A DNA stretch of 64,000 nucleotides, from positions 36,202,575-36,266,574 of the forward strand of contig NC_030819.1 of NCBI RefSeq assembly GCF_001704415.2. Direction: 5' to 3'. The notes beneath the pieces were generated by a model. That model saw nothing but the letters and a program-made list of their open reading frames with translations. It was not told where the DNA came from and did not search any database. The stretch is from Capra hircus. Its lineage: Eukaryota; Chordata; Mammalia; Artiodactyla; Bovidae. Positions 10,815 to 22,525 of this stretch are shown piece after piece; the stretch's first letter is position 1, and each line of letters opens with the position of its first letter. The position numbers and the translations under genes were made by a program.

Positions 10815-11270
10815 TTTTAAAAAAATTTTAGTATTGGAGTATAAATGCTTAACGATGTTGTGTTAGCTTCTGCCGTGCTTTGCTTAGTCACTCAGTTGTG
10901 TATGTCTCTTTGCGACCCCATGGACTGTAACCCCAGGCTCCTCTGTCCATGGGGATTCTCCAGGCAAGAATACTGGAGTGGGTTGCCTTGGCCTCCTCCA
11001 GGGAGTTTCTGCCGTACAACTGTGCAACAACACAAATCAGCATTAAGTATACCTATAATGCCTCCTTCTTGAGCCTCCTTCCCAGCCCACCCCCGTTCCA
11101 CCCCTCCAGGGAACCGAGCTGAGCTCCCTGTGCTTTGCAACAGCTTCCCACTAGCTATCTGTTTTACACAGGGTCGTGTATATATGTCGATGCTACTCTT
11201 GCATTTTGTGCCACGCTCCTCTTCCCCTGCTGTGTCCATGAGTCTATTCTCTATGAAAAATGGTACAGAT
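10815..11270 (-). mobile_element. L1-BT 3' UTR, antisense, split by Bov-tA
   Basis: Antisense 3' end of cattle-type L1: TATTGGAGTATAAATGCTTAA..., CAACAGCTTCCCACTAGCTA, TGTGTCCATGAGTCTATTCTC. A Bov-tA lies at 10877-11006, and the L1 text resumes exactly across it (TTCTGCCGT then ACAACTGTGCAACAA). Confidence 0.85.
10877..11006 (-). mobile_element. Bov-tA/BovA SINE inside L1-BT
   Basis: Antisense BovA body (TCACTCAGTTGTGTATGTCTC to GGCCTCCTCCAGGGAG), lacking the tRNA head. Perfect 9-bp TSD TTCTGCCGT at 10868-10876 and 11007-11015. Confidence 0.9.
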
Positions 11271-11543
11271 GAGCTTTTGCTCATAATGGCCTGTTCCTGC
11301 TGGTTGCTTTCAGCCTGCTGCCTGTGGGCTTCTGGATTGCTTTGCCCGCACTCGCGGAGAGAGTCAGATGCCCTGGGAGATTTCGGTACTTCCTACCCCT
11401 CACCAGCCAGACCTTAGTTACTGACCTCACTGCTTCTCTTGGGAACCTTACTTTATTGTTTGCATATACGTCCTTGTCCCAGAATCTTTGTCTGGGGTCT
11501 CTGACCAAAAAATATTACCTAGTAAAAACTTTTGTGAGAGTTT
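11271..11543. other. Unassigned sequence
   Basis: Moderately GC-rich. Overlapping short open frames on both strands show no domain. Confidence 0.4.
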
Positions 11544-11556
11544 AGCTTTAAAACTT

Positions 11557-11824
11557 GGAGAAGACGATGGCACCCCACTCCAGTATTCTTGCTTGGAAAA
11601 TCCCATGGATGGAGGAGGCTGGTAGGCTGCAGTCCATGGGGTCACAGAGAGTCCAACATGACTGAGCGACTTCATTTTCACTTTTCACTTTCATGCATTG
11701 GAGAAGGAAATGGCAACCACTCCAGTGTTCTTGCCAGGAGAATCCCAGGGACAGGGGAGCCTGGTGGGCTACCATCTATGGGGTCACACAGAGTCAGACA
11801 TAACTGAAGCGACTTAGCAGTAGC
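11557..11824 (+). mobile_element. BovA2 SINE, full two-unit copy
   Basis: Two BovA units joined by the ACTTCATTTTCACTTTTCAC linker, starting GGAGAAGACGATGGCACC and ending in GACTTAGCAGTAGC. Perfect 12-bp TSD AGCTTTAAAACT at 11544-11555 and 11825-11836. Confidence 0.95.
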
Positions 11825-11836
11825 AGCTTTAAAACT

Positions 11837-12130
11837 CTGGACAAAAATCTCTCCAACCCTTCTGCCCATCCATCATGTTATCAGGATGCTAAGGTGTTGG
11901 TGTGTGACAGTCCTTTCTAAATTTCACTCTGATTTTAACATCCTAAGATCCCAGCTGTAACCCTTCTATTGAGTTTAAGGTTGGGAACTGCAGTCCTGAG
12001 AAGATTAATTTCTGTCCTGTTCCAAGGTTGGCCTCAATCCCTCCACCTGATTTTTTAAGGAATTATTTCTATTACTAGTTGAGATGAGGGTATTCGATAT
12101 ACCAGAAAGAATACATTGGCTTTATTAGAA
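11837..12130. other. Unassigned sequence
   Basis: Nothing recognised. Confidence 0.4.
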
Positions 12131-12135
12131 CCATT

Positions 12136-12262
12136 TGCATGGAATGTCCCTGGCGATCCAGTGGTTAAGATTCCATCCTTCCAATGTAGGAGGTGTGGAT
12201 TTGACTGCAGGTCAGGGAACTAAAATCCACATGCTTACTGGTGAGGCCAAAACAAAAAAAAT
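12136..12262 (+). mobile_element. CHR-type tRNA SINE
   Basis: Sense copy of the cetartiodactyl tRNA-derived SINE: TGTCCCTGGCGATCCAGTGG, GGTCAGGGAACTAAAATCCAC, GGCCAAAACAAAAAAAATGG tail. Older and more diverged than the Bov-tA copies. Confidence 0.8.
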
Positions 12263-12434
12263 GGTAAAAGAAAACCCCAAGCAAACAAAACAGCCATGTT
12301 TGCTTAAGCAGTACAGGTAATCAGGTAATTTGGGGAGAATAATATACATATGAATGGAAAATGTTGAACTAGAGAATAATAAGTTGGAAGGTGGAGAACT
12401 TTCACCATCCTGTAAAGAAAGGCAACATTTGAGC

Positions 12435-12460
12435 AAAAAAAAAAAAAAAAAAAAAAAAAA
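12435..12460. repeat. Poly(A) run, 26 A
   Basis: Uninterrupted A tract. No recognisable retrotransposon body is attached on its left. Confidence 0.9.
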
Positions 12461-13521
12461 GGATACTAGACACAAAGACCAAAAATGGAGAGGAAGGATG
12501 CATTTAAAATGTAAGGAATATGCATTTAAATGGGAAAAAGATGATGCAAAGCCAATTCAAGTCAACAAATATAACCTACTTTATTGTTCCTTTACTCAAA
12601 ATAGGTATTATAAGGTTCCGGGGGCTATCATTTCTATCAGAATGTAATCTCTTAGGAGCTTAAAAATAAGACAGTAGCCTTGAGAGGCAAGAATGAAGGT
12701 CAAGCATCTTAAAGGCAGGATTACTCTTGGGCAAAATTGTTTAGAAAGCTGAGCATGTCCATATTCTTCTGCCCCTTCTTTCTATGTCTTGTCTTCACAT
12801 CCTTTGATGGTGTTGGCTCCTTAGATGCCATAGGCAGGGAGCCCTCTCTCCAAGTGACAGTTTCCCCCTCACTCCTCACCAGGACCTCATGCCACAAGGG
12901 TTCTTCCTCTCTCCCAAACTCTTTTCCCTCCTCTGGGCCCTACTCTCTGATATGTATTAATGAATGTCAGTCACTTATCTATTAATGTGATGGCTAGGTA
13001 ACTGATAAATTTATCGGACAGCAATGTTTTAACCCTTAGAGACGAATACTTAACAAATGTAGTCAGTTATAGGCCTGGCTAGTGGAGGGGAATATTTTTG
13101 AACAAAAGCAGTAGTTTTCTTCTGACCCTTTTTCCTAAGAGAGACAATGACACAAATCTGTTCAAATAAATTAATGTTGCCTTTTTGATGACTGCCCCAT
13201 ATGGCAGGAAAAGGTTTAGATGCCAACTGACATGCCCCACCAATCCCTTCACTGTGTATGTACACAGGAGGCAGGGAATGGAGTAAATTCAATTTTGTGT
13301 TATTCAGGGTGGTATTCATTGACCTATATACCTGCTAATTTGTGTAATATATTTGTTCAGGAAATTGCAGTTGAAAAAAGATCTTGCATCATAGGGGGAG
13401 CAGAGGACCCAGAGACGTAATCTTCAATTTATCAAGATGGATGATGGATTCTTTCATTGTTTCTCAATTCCCAGGACTGGCTTATGTATTGATAAGGATG
13501 ATCCCCAAAGATTTGGGCAAT
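12461..13521. other. Unassigned sequence
   Basis: Open frames of up to 97 codons show no domain; no repeat recognised. Confidence 0.45.
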
Positions 13522-13675
13522 ATGCTGCTGCTGCTAAGTCACTTCAGTCGTATCTGACTCGGTGTGACCCCATAGACGGCAGCCCACCAGGCTCCCCCAT
13601 CCCTAGGATTCTCCAGGCAAGAATACTGGAGTGGGTTGCCATTTCCTTCTCCAATGCATGAAAGTGAAAAGTGTA
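13522..13675 (-). mobile_element. BovA2 SINE, one unit plus linker
   Basis: Antisense BovA2: TGCTGCTGCTGCTAAGTCAC, GACGGCAGCCCACCAGGCTC, CCTTCTCCAATGCATGAAAG and the GTGAAAAGTG linker. The second unit is absent. Confidence 0.9.
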
Positions 13676-14044
13676 GTAGAACATAAAGGTGACAATAGTA
13701 AGTACATTTTTTTTGTGTGCAGTTGTAGGAGCAAAAGGTTAATGACATAGGCTAAGAGCAAACAGAAGAACTGCAGGCAATGAGGTCGACAACTAATTGA
13801 AGGAATTCTGCTGCAAAGGGAGGAGGAAAAACATGGGTAGTGGCTGAAGGGTGAAATGGGATTGTGAGAGGGTTGTTTTTAGTTTACAATGGGGGAAATA
13901 AGAGTATTCCCTAGGCTAATGGGAAAAATCAGTGAGAGTGATGAATTGATGGTGCAAGAGAAAGAGAAAGGTTAGAGTGATAACGTTGGATAAATGAGAA
14001 TGTGGTTCAGCATATACGTTGGCTGTCTGACTTTGAAAATGAAA
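13676..14044. other. Unassigned sequence
   Basis: Purine-rich, nothing recognised. Confidence 0.4.
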
Positions 14045-14210
14045 TGTTTCCGACTCTTTGTGACCCCATGGACTATACAGTTCATGGAATTCTCCAGTCC
14101 AGAATATTGGCGTGGGTAGGCTATCCCTTCTCCAGGGGATCTTCCCAACCTGGGGATTGAACCCAGGTCTCCCACGTTGCAGGTGGATTCTTTACCAGCT
14201 GAGCCGCAAC
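14045..14210 (-). mobile_element. Bov-tA SINE
   Basis: Antisense Bov-tA, GGACTATACAGTTCATGGAATT subtype, ending in head complement TTTACCAGCTGAGCCGCAAC. Confidence 0.9.
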
Positions 14211-14984
14211 TTTAGGGGTATGGAAGAGCCCAGAAGACAGAAACAAGAGCAGAGGATCTGGACCCTAGTAGAGGAGGGTGTCTGGATGTGCTTATGGGAG
14301 CTATGGAGTTCTCTTCAAATCGTTTCAACTAACAGTGAAGTCGGAAGCCAGGTGATTGCAGAGAATGAGGGTGGGGAAAAGATGTGGGAACTCTGAGGAG
14401 AAGAAGACAGTGCAAGAAAGAGCCATCTGGTGATGAGGGTCTTGGGAAGGAGGGATGGCCTGGGATTCTGAACCTGATATCATGTGATGATCCTATGGTC
14501 AGTTCATGGTGTCCAGGTGCCTTAATTGTGGCCAGGCTGTGAGTGTTGATCACGAGAGTTTCCCAGGGTTCTGAGTGTCCATCATGATCATGGAGAAACT
14601 GGAGGCTGTCAGGCACATGGGTTACATTCTGTGCACAGATTCCCGCTGGACATCACATTGGCACATTACACACGGTGTCATTTCCCATTAGATTGAGATT
14701 GAGAAGAAAGTCCATTCTGCTGACCTAATGATTTTGGCCAGATACACACTGATTCTACAAGCTGGCTGCTCTGTGGCTCTCTGAATAATGAATGCAAATT
14801 AAATTAATAAAAGACCTTTCTTACTAAATCATGAGATAGCCACTAAATACAACTTAACTTTTACTAATTTCATGAAATTTAACTAGAGATAATTATTGCA
14901 GTTAATAATAAAAATGAATTCTGCCATCCCTAGATGCCATCCCTAGGGGCATATTTGTAGGTACAATTCTCCAAGTCATACATA
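14211..14984. other. Unassigned sequence
   Basis: No recognisable repeat or coding frame; the right part is AT-rich. Confidence 0.45.
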
Positions 14985-15283
14985 CTCAATTTTTTAAATA
15001 TTTATTTTTTGCTTTTTGGTTGTGCTGGGTCATTGTTGCTGCGCAGGCTTTATCTCTAGTTGCGGTGGGGTGGGGATTGCTCTCTAGTTGTGGTGTGAGG
15101 GCTTCTTATAGCAGTGGCTTCTCTTGTCATGGAGGACAGACTATAAAGCACAGGCTCAGTAACTGTGGTGCACAGGCTTAGTTGTTTCGCAGCATGTGGG
15201 ATCTTCCCAGACCAGGGATCGAATCCGTGTCTCCTGCATTGTCAGGCAGCTTCTTTACCACTGAGCCAGCAGGGAAGCTCCCA
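14985..15283 (-). mobile_element. CHR-1-like tRNA SINE, antisense, long form
   Basis: Reads GGTTGTGCTGGGTCATTGTTG, TCTCTAGTTGCGGTGGGG, GCATGTGGGATCTTCCCAGA and ends with the tRNA-head complement GATCGAATCCGTGTCTCCTG ... GAGCCAGCAGGGAAGC. This is the usual layout of the longer cetartiodactyl SINE. Confidence 0.8.
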
Positions 15284-15985
15284 TACATACTCACTGATTC
15301 ATGTCCTTAAGCCATGTCTCTGATGAAAATCTTTCATCACTTCCCTGCCACATATTGGAAGTTCCTTCAGATGAAGGCTGGATGGTTCTTTAGGCCAATC
15401 ACTTGGGCACTGAGAAGAGTCATGGGAAGAGCATTTTGAGAGAACTCTTAGATCTGAGGGGAGAATTTAATGCAGAAACAACAGTCACTAACATCTTTCT
15501 TCTGGAAGGTGAACTTCATGTTTTATGTCTTTAAATACAGTGTTCATTCCAACCATGGGTGATGTTTTGGCTGGCTGAGCAATGTTCGTCGCCACTGACT
15601 TCAGAGCCCCAAGAAGACCCTATGAGCCCTTGGCTGGAATGAGTGGAAAGGAAACTTGAGAGCAAATGCCTTTAGGGTGACTTTTTCAACACATCCAGAA
15701 TTCTTCTAGTGAGGCTGATATTTTTACACCATCTGCTATAGGTTATTTAACACATCATCATCCACTAAAGGAAAGTAGTGCCTTCCTAAGCCAAAAGCAG
15801 GGAGGAGATACGTCTTCATGAGAACAGTTCAAATGATTGCTGGCTGCTCCTGTCACTTTGACAGTATCTGGAAGGAACAAACACGCAAATGCCCCAGAGA
15901 CCCATTTTCCCCTGCTTTCCTGAAAGACTAGGGAGAGAGGTTAGGTAGAAAAAGACACTACAAACTACTGATGAAGAATGCTTAC
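15284..15985. other. Unique-looking sequence next to the candidate exon
   Basis: No repeat recognised. The absence of repeats over about 1.3 kb around 16 kb is unusual for this window. Confidence 0.4.
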
Positions 15986-16126
15986 CCGTTCTGAAATGTG
16001 TTCGGTCTCCGGGAACATTTTTGTCCTGTTGGTAGGTGGAGTGACGCTGGCAGTGAGCATGGGCTGTGTTTCCAGCTACCCCGCATACAAGAGGCACGTA
16101 GCCAGGGACTGTGACTCGCTGTGAAT
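15986..16126 (-). other. Candidate coding exon, minus strand (unidentified)
   Basis: This block lies in an open frame running through 15816-16223 on the minus strand. Its downstream edge is a strong donor (AACGG|GTAAGC; GTAAG is the complement of 15981-15985). Two acceptors fit the same frame: CCTTTTAG ahead of 16126, or TTCACAG ahead of 16118, giving a 141-bp or 133-bp exon. The peptide begins near RVTVPGYVPLVCGVAG and ends near VPGDRTHFRT. No stop lies inside and the sequence is not a recognised repeat. The PGY word loosely recalls the PGYxGxxP motif of ciliary and sperm microtubule inner proteins, but that likeness is weak and I cannot name a gene. It may be chance. Confidence 0.25.
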
Positions 16127-16665
16127 CTAAAAGGAATTTGTACTTTTGTTGGAGGACTCTCCTCTTTCCATTTTCATGGGGCTGCCAGTGCTCGTTTTTG
16201 CTTTTCTGAACTTTTTGAAACAAAGCCTTACTACTTGAAAATTTCCAGAGATGTAATAAAATGTTTGAGAAACAGCTCTCGTTAAGAATATACTGAGTCG
16301 TTGCAACTGAGTCTTATGGTTCTAATGGAGTATATTTTTAAAGTTAAGTCAGTGGAAAATTTAGGTGAAAGAGAACGATCTCCATCTGAGTTCAACTACA
16401 AGCTACTAAGTTGATATAGAGCAAAATGAATATTTATAAGTTATTCATAAGTGTTAAGATGTATTCATCACGATAATAATAATAAGCATGTTATACTTAT
16501 TTCCCCTGATGGGATGGGTAAGTTTGAAGGATCAGTGTATGAGGGATGTTTATATCAATTCAGTGACATATTATTTACTTAGTCTCAAAATCAAATGATC
16601 ATAGTGAAGCAAAAATTTAGTTCAAGCACCCTGAACATCTGTGATGATATTTAGCTCATTTGTAG
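16127..16665. other. Unassigned sequence
   Basis: AT-rich, no repeat or RNA recognised. Confidence 0.4.
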
Positions 16666-16667
16666 TT

Positions 16668-16705
16668 TCATTCATTCATTCATCCATCCATCCATCCCTC
16701 CATCC
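16668..16705. repeat. (ATTC)n / (ATCC)n microsatellite
   Basis: Tetranucleotide array switching from TTCA units to TCCA units, with one CCCTCC interruption. Confidence 0.92.
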
Positions 16706-16714
16706 AATAGTATG

Positions 16715-16985
16715 GCACTTGTGCCTGCCAGTCTATTGAGTCCAGGCTATTATTTCCCTAGAGAGGGCTTCCTTGACCAGCCTGTTTCACTCCGTACATA
16801 TTTCTTCTTATATGTTCCTATAAAACCCTACTTGTCTTTTTACAGGAGAGATTGTGTGTTATAGTAACTGCTTGTTTAATATTAGTTTACCTACTCTGGT
16901 ATGGCCTGTGAGCATTGAGGCCACGTCTGTCTTAGTTTCCACCCCAACCCTGGGGCTCTGTATACTTCCTGAAAAAATGGTACTG
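16715..16985 (+). mobile_element. L2 LINE 3' fragment
   Basis: Matches the L2 3' pattern: AGAGAGGGCTTCCTTGACCA, then a poly-pyrimidine part, then GTGAGCATTGAGGCCACGTC. Confidence 0.6.
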
Positions 16986-17119
16986 GAGGCATCCTCAGAG
17001 GTCATCAGAGAACTACCTGTGGACCAAACTTCTATAACCTCCCATTCTTTAACTTAGAGTCTTTGTACTAGAGTTCATTTTCCTTATTATTGCACATATT
17101 GGGATGTGTGGCACTCATT

Positions 17120-17275
17120 AGACAAACACTTTGAGATTCTTTTTTTAAAATCTTGTTTTGCTGGTTTTTATTTTAAAACAATTTATTGAAGTATATTTGA
17201 CATGCAATATTATATTAGTTTCCTGTGTACAATGCAGTGACTTAACATTTGTATATGTTGTGACATGGCCTTGAT
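17120..17275 (-). mobile_element. Old L1 3' end, antisense
   Basis: AATTTATTGAAGTATATTTGACATGC and TTAGTTTCCTGTGTACAATGC are the antisense 3' UTR signature of mammalian L1. Confidence 0.6.
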
Positions 17276-18529
17276 ATTCTTGTTCTCTTTCTGTCCTCAT
17301 AGAGGAGGAGGTTGGGTCACTATGGCATCAGCTTGTATTAAGGATGATTGAAGAAAATGCATCATTATACTGCCCGCTATGCATGTGACCTCTGGCATCA
17401 GCTCTTTTGCATATTACAGCCTTCGTAAAGTCATATGTGTAATTGAGATTATCTTCATCTGGCTGCAGCCCAATGAACTGAAGTTTTTTTGATTACTGAT
17501 ATTTTGTGGTTTTATGTTAGTACTGCCTAGGAGGACCTGCATGCTCAAATACAACTCCTGGAGTAGTGGCATCCTGAGCGGGGGTATGATCATTTTGGAG
17601 AGGTCAATGGGAACCACTGATAATGAGAATGATGCTGAGGTAGGTAACTGGAACACATGAAGGATTTTCTCTGCATGCAGAAACAAACAGAACTTGGGAA
17701 GAATCAGGAAGAGGAGTTGTTTCTGGTTGGCAGGATCTGAGCAATCAGCCTGCTAGAAAAAAAAAAAAAATCCTAAAGCAGGAACAGATGTGCAGGGTTG
17801 AAGAGACAAAGGCATGAGATGTGGGAATTTGGCTAGGAGCCCAGGATAAGAGAAGGAGAAGAATTTCATGAGGGATGTCCAGGGAACACTGCAGTTTGGG
17901 TGCTCGGAATCTCTAGTGTGAATCTGGACCCAGGTAGCAAAAGGCCTCAAGTTTTTAGAATGAAAATGGCAGTGAGAAATGGTGCAGCCTTTGACTGATG
18001 GTGGAATTTTAAGGGAATTGGCAAGTTAGTCCCAGAGACCCAAGTGTCAACTACAGTTCTAGCAGAGCTATTTTACTAGCTGCATGAGAAAAAGAGTAGC
18101 TGAATGAGGCATCTTTTTTTTTTTTTTTTTCCCACTTCAGCTAAGCTTAGTAATGATATGAAATGGAAAGACCTGGGAATCCTTGGTCTGTGGGGAAAAA
18201 ATTATTTGTGAAACTCTAGATGCTGGCACTGAACTGTTATCCATACAAATAGAGTGTTATGTTCTTGCACCATGTTTCATCTCCAGCACCAAGTCCAGTC
18301 ACTTGCCATAGTGAGCCTGGTGCCAAGTGGACTTGCTGGGGTCTGCTGAGTTGCTCTGTGCCACCCAAGGAGGCACTTTGGATGGACAATTTGTGATCCA
18401 CACTAGGTCCTCAAGCATTGTCATTTTCTCTGATATATAGCTGAAAAGGAGACATACAACTTTGGAGAGTAGGCAACTTTTTTCAGGAAGGGATCGTGGG
18501 TGAGGCCCAGAGGTGTATGTTGCTTATAG
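17276..18529. other. Mostly unassigned; two homopolymer runs
   Basis: Contains an A run near 17757-17770 and a T run near 18114-18131. No element body was recognised next to them. Confidence 0.4.
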
Positions 18530-18744
18530 TAGCAGTAGCAGTATTAGTTGCTCAGTCGTGTCTGACTCTTGTGATCTCATGGACTGTAGCCCACCAGGTT
18601 GCTCTGTTTATGGGATTCTCCAGTCAAAAATACTGGAGTGGGTAACCATACACTTCTCCAGGGGATTTTCCCCACCCAGGGATTGAACCTGAGTCTCTTG
18701 TGCTGCAGGTGAATTCTTTACCATCTGAGCCAGTAGGGAGGCCC
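18530..18744 (-). mobile_element. Bov-tA SINE, full-length
   Basis: Antisense Bov-tA with AGTAGCAGTAGCAGTATTAG tail, body GGACTGTAGCCCACCAGGTTG and head complement GATTGAACCTGAGTCTCTTG. Confidence 0.92.
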
Positions 18745-19610
18745 ACTGGAATGGGTATATTGCTTACAGCTTCCTGCATTTGAAAGAGTGAATCTGTGTC
18801 ACATAAATGAAAAGATGTAAGCTTTCCACTTAATTGAACTTAATTGGAAATAAATTCTCAAGAAGATGCTTTCAACACATCAGTTCACCAGTGAGGATAA
18901 TCTTAGAAACCTAGAGCCTCCCTGGAACCCTGGTAGCTTCTTGTTGTGGGTGTGTGAGATGTGCCCTCTGATTTAGCAGAGAGGGGTGCTACCTTCTATT
19001 CTCAAACAAGAGGGTCTTCAAGAGGATTTCCTTGAGTTTTCAAAGCCAGGCTTTGTGGTTAGGAGACATACAGAACTTGTACCAGGCTTAGGACCAAGAA
19101 AGCTCAAGTACATGGCGGACTTGGGTGGGTTTGACTGTTGGAAGCCATCAGAGGGTGAGAAGTAGAGGTGCAGCCAAGAAAACCTGATGCTAGGGTCTCA
19201 GTTTGCCCAGGACTGTGAGGTTTCCTGATTCATGGTACTTTCAGTAGTAAAAACAGGCTTAACTTGGGCAAACTAGGATGCTGGATCATCTTTGATGTCC
19301 CATTGAAATTGATTTGTAATTCCTGATTGTAAGGGAGGGGAGGTCTAGATGTGGGCCATGAGGGACAGAGATCAGCCAGAAGCTTATTGAGGGTCCAGTA
19401 GGCCAGCAGGAAGAGTGAGGGGAATGTGAGCAGAAAGCCTTCTGAAGCATAGCCGAGGACTGATAAAGGATTCCAAGAGGCCTCTTGGAATGGATATTTA
19501 CGTGGCCAGGGACAGAGTACCTGTAGGCCAGCAAGTCTAGCAGGGAATTTCTGAGGAGCCAGTGCAAGTATCCCTGGAGAGAAGATGTCACCTTTATCTG
19601 TCTGCTGAAT
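18745..19610. other. Unassigned sequence
   Basis: Average GC, one 127-codon minus-strand frame (19286-19669) that runs into BovB; no domain. Confidence 0.4.
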
Positions 19611-19615
19611 ACCAC

Positions 19616-19812
19616 GTGTTCAGTCACTTGGTCTTGTCTGACTCTTTGCAGCCCCATGGACTGCAGCATGCCAGGCTTCCCTGTCCTTCACCATCTTCTG
19701 GAGTTTACTCAAACTCATGTTGATTGAGTTGGTGATGCCATCCAACCATCTTATCCTCTGTCACCCTCTTTTCCTCCTGCCCTCAATCTTTCCCAGCATC
19801 AGGATCTGGGGG
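19616..19812 (-). mobile_element. BovB 3' tail fragment
   Basis: Antisense: GTGTTCAGTCACTTGGTC, GCATGCCAGGCTTCCCTGTC, TTGGTGATGCCATCCAACC, TTTCCCAGCATCAGGATC. Confidence 0.88.
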
Positions 19813-20031
19813 ATGCAGCTTTCACCATGTGGCAGGACCAGAGCGTGCAAAGCCTCCTACCTGGGGAAGAACTGATCCACTCTCACCCCTCCTGCTTCAG
19901 CTTGTGACCCAGCACCTGGGAGTTAAGTAGGGGCAGAAGCTTGTGGGTTGAGATTACAGAAAGTACCTTGCTCCCTTCCCTTACATAAAGGAGAGCAGCT
20001 AGACCACTAAGTCAGGTCTGGAGGTGTTTGG

Positions 20032-20163
20032 GGTTTTTTTTTTTTTTTTGGTTACATCATGGGACTTATGGGATCTCAGTTCCCCAACCACCACGGACTG
20101 AACCCGGGCCATGGCAGTGAAAGTGCCGAATCCCAATCACTAGACCAGGAGGGAACTTCCAAG
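20032..20163 (-). mobile_element. CHR-type tRNA SINE
   Basis: Poly(T) complement of the tail, then GGGATCTCAGTTCCCCAACC, GACTGAACCCGGGCCATGG and TCACTAGACCAGGAGGGAAC. Confidence 0.82.
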
Positions 20164-20440
20164 TCTGGAATTTGGATATCTTGAACTGGACATTCTTATG
20201 ACTGCATGTGCCACTGCATTGTCTTAAAGTGGTCAGAGTGAACTGATTACCCAAGAATAAGCATAAAAAGGAAAAAAGAATAAGCAATAATACCTTACAA
20301 TAGACTTTTCATCCAGAGGCAAAGAAGGATCATATTTACTGAATGCAGTTAAAAGGGACCTTGGAGACAAAAATAAAGATATATATAACATTTGTTAAAC
20401 AGTACAGTTATAGAAATCAATCTGTTGGTAACAAAACGAG

Positions 20441-20646
20441 AGGGGCTTCCCAGGTAGTGCAGTGGTAAAGAATCTGTCTGCTAATGCAAGAAACATGTGT
20501 TTGATTCCTGGCTCAGGAAGATGCCCTGGAGGAGGAAAAGGCAACCACTCCAGTATTCTTGCCTGGAAAATTTCACAGACAGAGGAGACTGGAGGGCTAC
20601 AATCCATGGGGCCACGAAGAGTTGAACATGACTGAGCACACACAAC
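20441..20646 (+). mobile_element. Bov-tA SINE, full-length, sense
   Basis: tRNA-derived head GGGGCTTCCCAGGTAGTGCA and GTGTTTGATTCCTGGCTCA (B-box-like), then BovA body CCACTCCAGTATTCTTGCCT to GAACATGACTGAGCACAC. Confidence 0.92.
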
Positions 20647-22169
20647 ATAATGAGAACACACAGAAAATGACCCCGCAAAAGCCAGGCTTGTTCTGTGATA
20701 GTAACTCCTCACCAGGTTAGCATCATATGTCCTGGCTATCAAGCATGCTTCTGATTCAGCTTCCTGTTTTCCTTTTGGAAGTATCCAGAGTTGATGTCTG
20801 CACGTGCTGCTCTTTGATCTCTTTACATTGGGAGAGCCTGATATTTTCAAGTCCACACTCCACAGCAGTCTGCAAGTTTGAACTTGCTGTGGAACCAGAT
20901 ATGCAGGCATCTAAAAGGCCTACACTGCAAGAACAACAGCTAAAAATCTCTCTTTTCAAAAGAAGAGTCCAGACCATTTATCACAGTCAGAGGCAATGCA
21001 TGAGATGACTGTAACAAACAAATGAATGAGTGCCCGATAAATCACAGTAGCTTGATTAATCAATAAAGATATTGATTTTTAAAAAGTGATCTTTCGCATC
21101 CCCTCTCCACCCTCCACCAAGGGATTTGCACAGGCCACTGAAAGATAAATGTGTCTCCCATTCTTTGGGGCTTGTATTTGACCCAGTGTAATAGGAATTG
21201 ATCATTATCTAAATGTTGTTTTGGCTAGAACGTTGTAATTTGCTGCATTACAATGTCTATAGAGTTGCTGTACAGGTGCCATCCTCTGTGGTTGCATTTT
21301 TTAATCATAAAGACTCATGCTTCTGATCAGGAATCCCCCTGGAGCTCTCTTTCCCAGTTATATGTTGATGAAGAACAAGAAAACCAATAACGGAAATTTT
21401 CCTGACTTACCAGAGGCTACATGTGTGAAGACTATTGTTTGCCAGAGGCTGGTATTTTCTATCAGAAACTTACAGGGGTGAATAGGCCAGATCCTGTGCT
21501 AAGATGCCCAGTGCTTTATGTTTTTCCCAAGGAAGGAAAAATTCCCCATTCCTCAGTAGGAAGCGTGGATTCTTCTCATACCGCTGGTACTGGAGATCAT
21601 GGTTACGGAGAACGTTTGCATGCTTTTCTTGGTGGGAGGAGATGGGAGCCAGTCCCCCATCCCTGGCACATTCCCAGCTTCCTTCTGTCTCCTCTCTGCC
21701 CCCCACTGAGGAGCTCTCAGCCACTTCCATCACAGGGAGTGGACAGGTTTCTCATCTTCTCCTTGGTCCAAGGTGACCTCAGAAGACTCAACACTACTTT
21801 GCACAAAGTCTGGAGTAGTGAAATCTAAAAGGTCACAAAACTGACCGCATGATTTATCCTTTTTTTTTCCTAGTGTGAAAAATGGCACTGGGTATTTTCT
21901 GAGTCCTAAAATCCTTGTATTCCTGGTTTATACGGCTTAAAATATTTTTTTAGTTAAACACCTGTCAATTTATTACTGACATCGCTGGCATTATTACTGA
22001 CATTACTCCCATCTCCTTCTAGTCTTTTATCTTTGGCCAAAATTTTACACTCTGGTGTACCTCTTATTATTAATTATTTTTTTCCCCTGAATCGCTTCTC
22101 AATGTTTACTCTTCCCCTAGATAAACCTATCCAATTACATGGTTTAAATACCACCCCTATGGTTAAAAC
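20647..22169. other. Repeat-poor stretch
   Basis: Longest stretch in this part without a recognised repeat. Open frames (135 codons at 21421-21828) show no domain. The part at 21010-21330 has the texture of a conserved non-coding element; see findings. Confidence 0.4.
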
Positions 22170-22285
22170 TCCCGAATAGATATCAGCTTTTTAAAAATCT
22201 GAGCCCCAAACTTATACACACCAGTGCTAATGTTGCATCTTCACTTAGATGTTTCACGAACATTTCTACCTTCATATGTCATGTG

Positions 22286-22503
22286 TGCGTGCCAAGTCAC
22301 TTGTCATGTCCGACTCTTTGCAACCCTATGAACTGTAGCCTGCCAGGCTCCTCTGTTCATGGGATTCTCCAGGCAAGGATACTGGAGTGGGTTGCTGTGC
22401 CCTCCTCCAGGGGATCTTCCCAAACCAGGGACTGAACCCACCTCTCTTGCGTCTCTTGCATTGGCAGGTGGGTTCGTTACCACTAGTGCCACTGGGGAAG
22501 CCG
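22286..22503 (-). mobile_element. Bov-tA SINE inside L2
   Basis: Antisense Bov-tA. The head carries a short internal duplication (CTCTTGCGTCTCTTGC) next to the B-box complement. Confidence 0.92.
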
Positions 22504-22525
22504 CCTGCACACATGTAAAATGGCT

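Noticed and set aside
12435..12460. Poly(A) run as the end of a processed pseudogene
   Set aside because: No exon-like or mRNA-like body was found upstream, and no TSD was evident.
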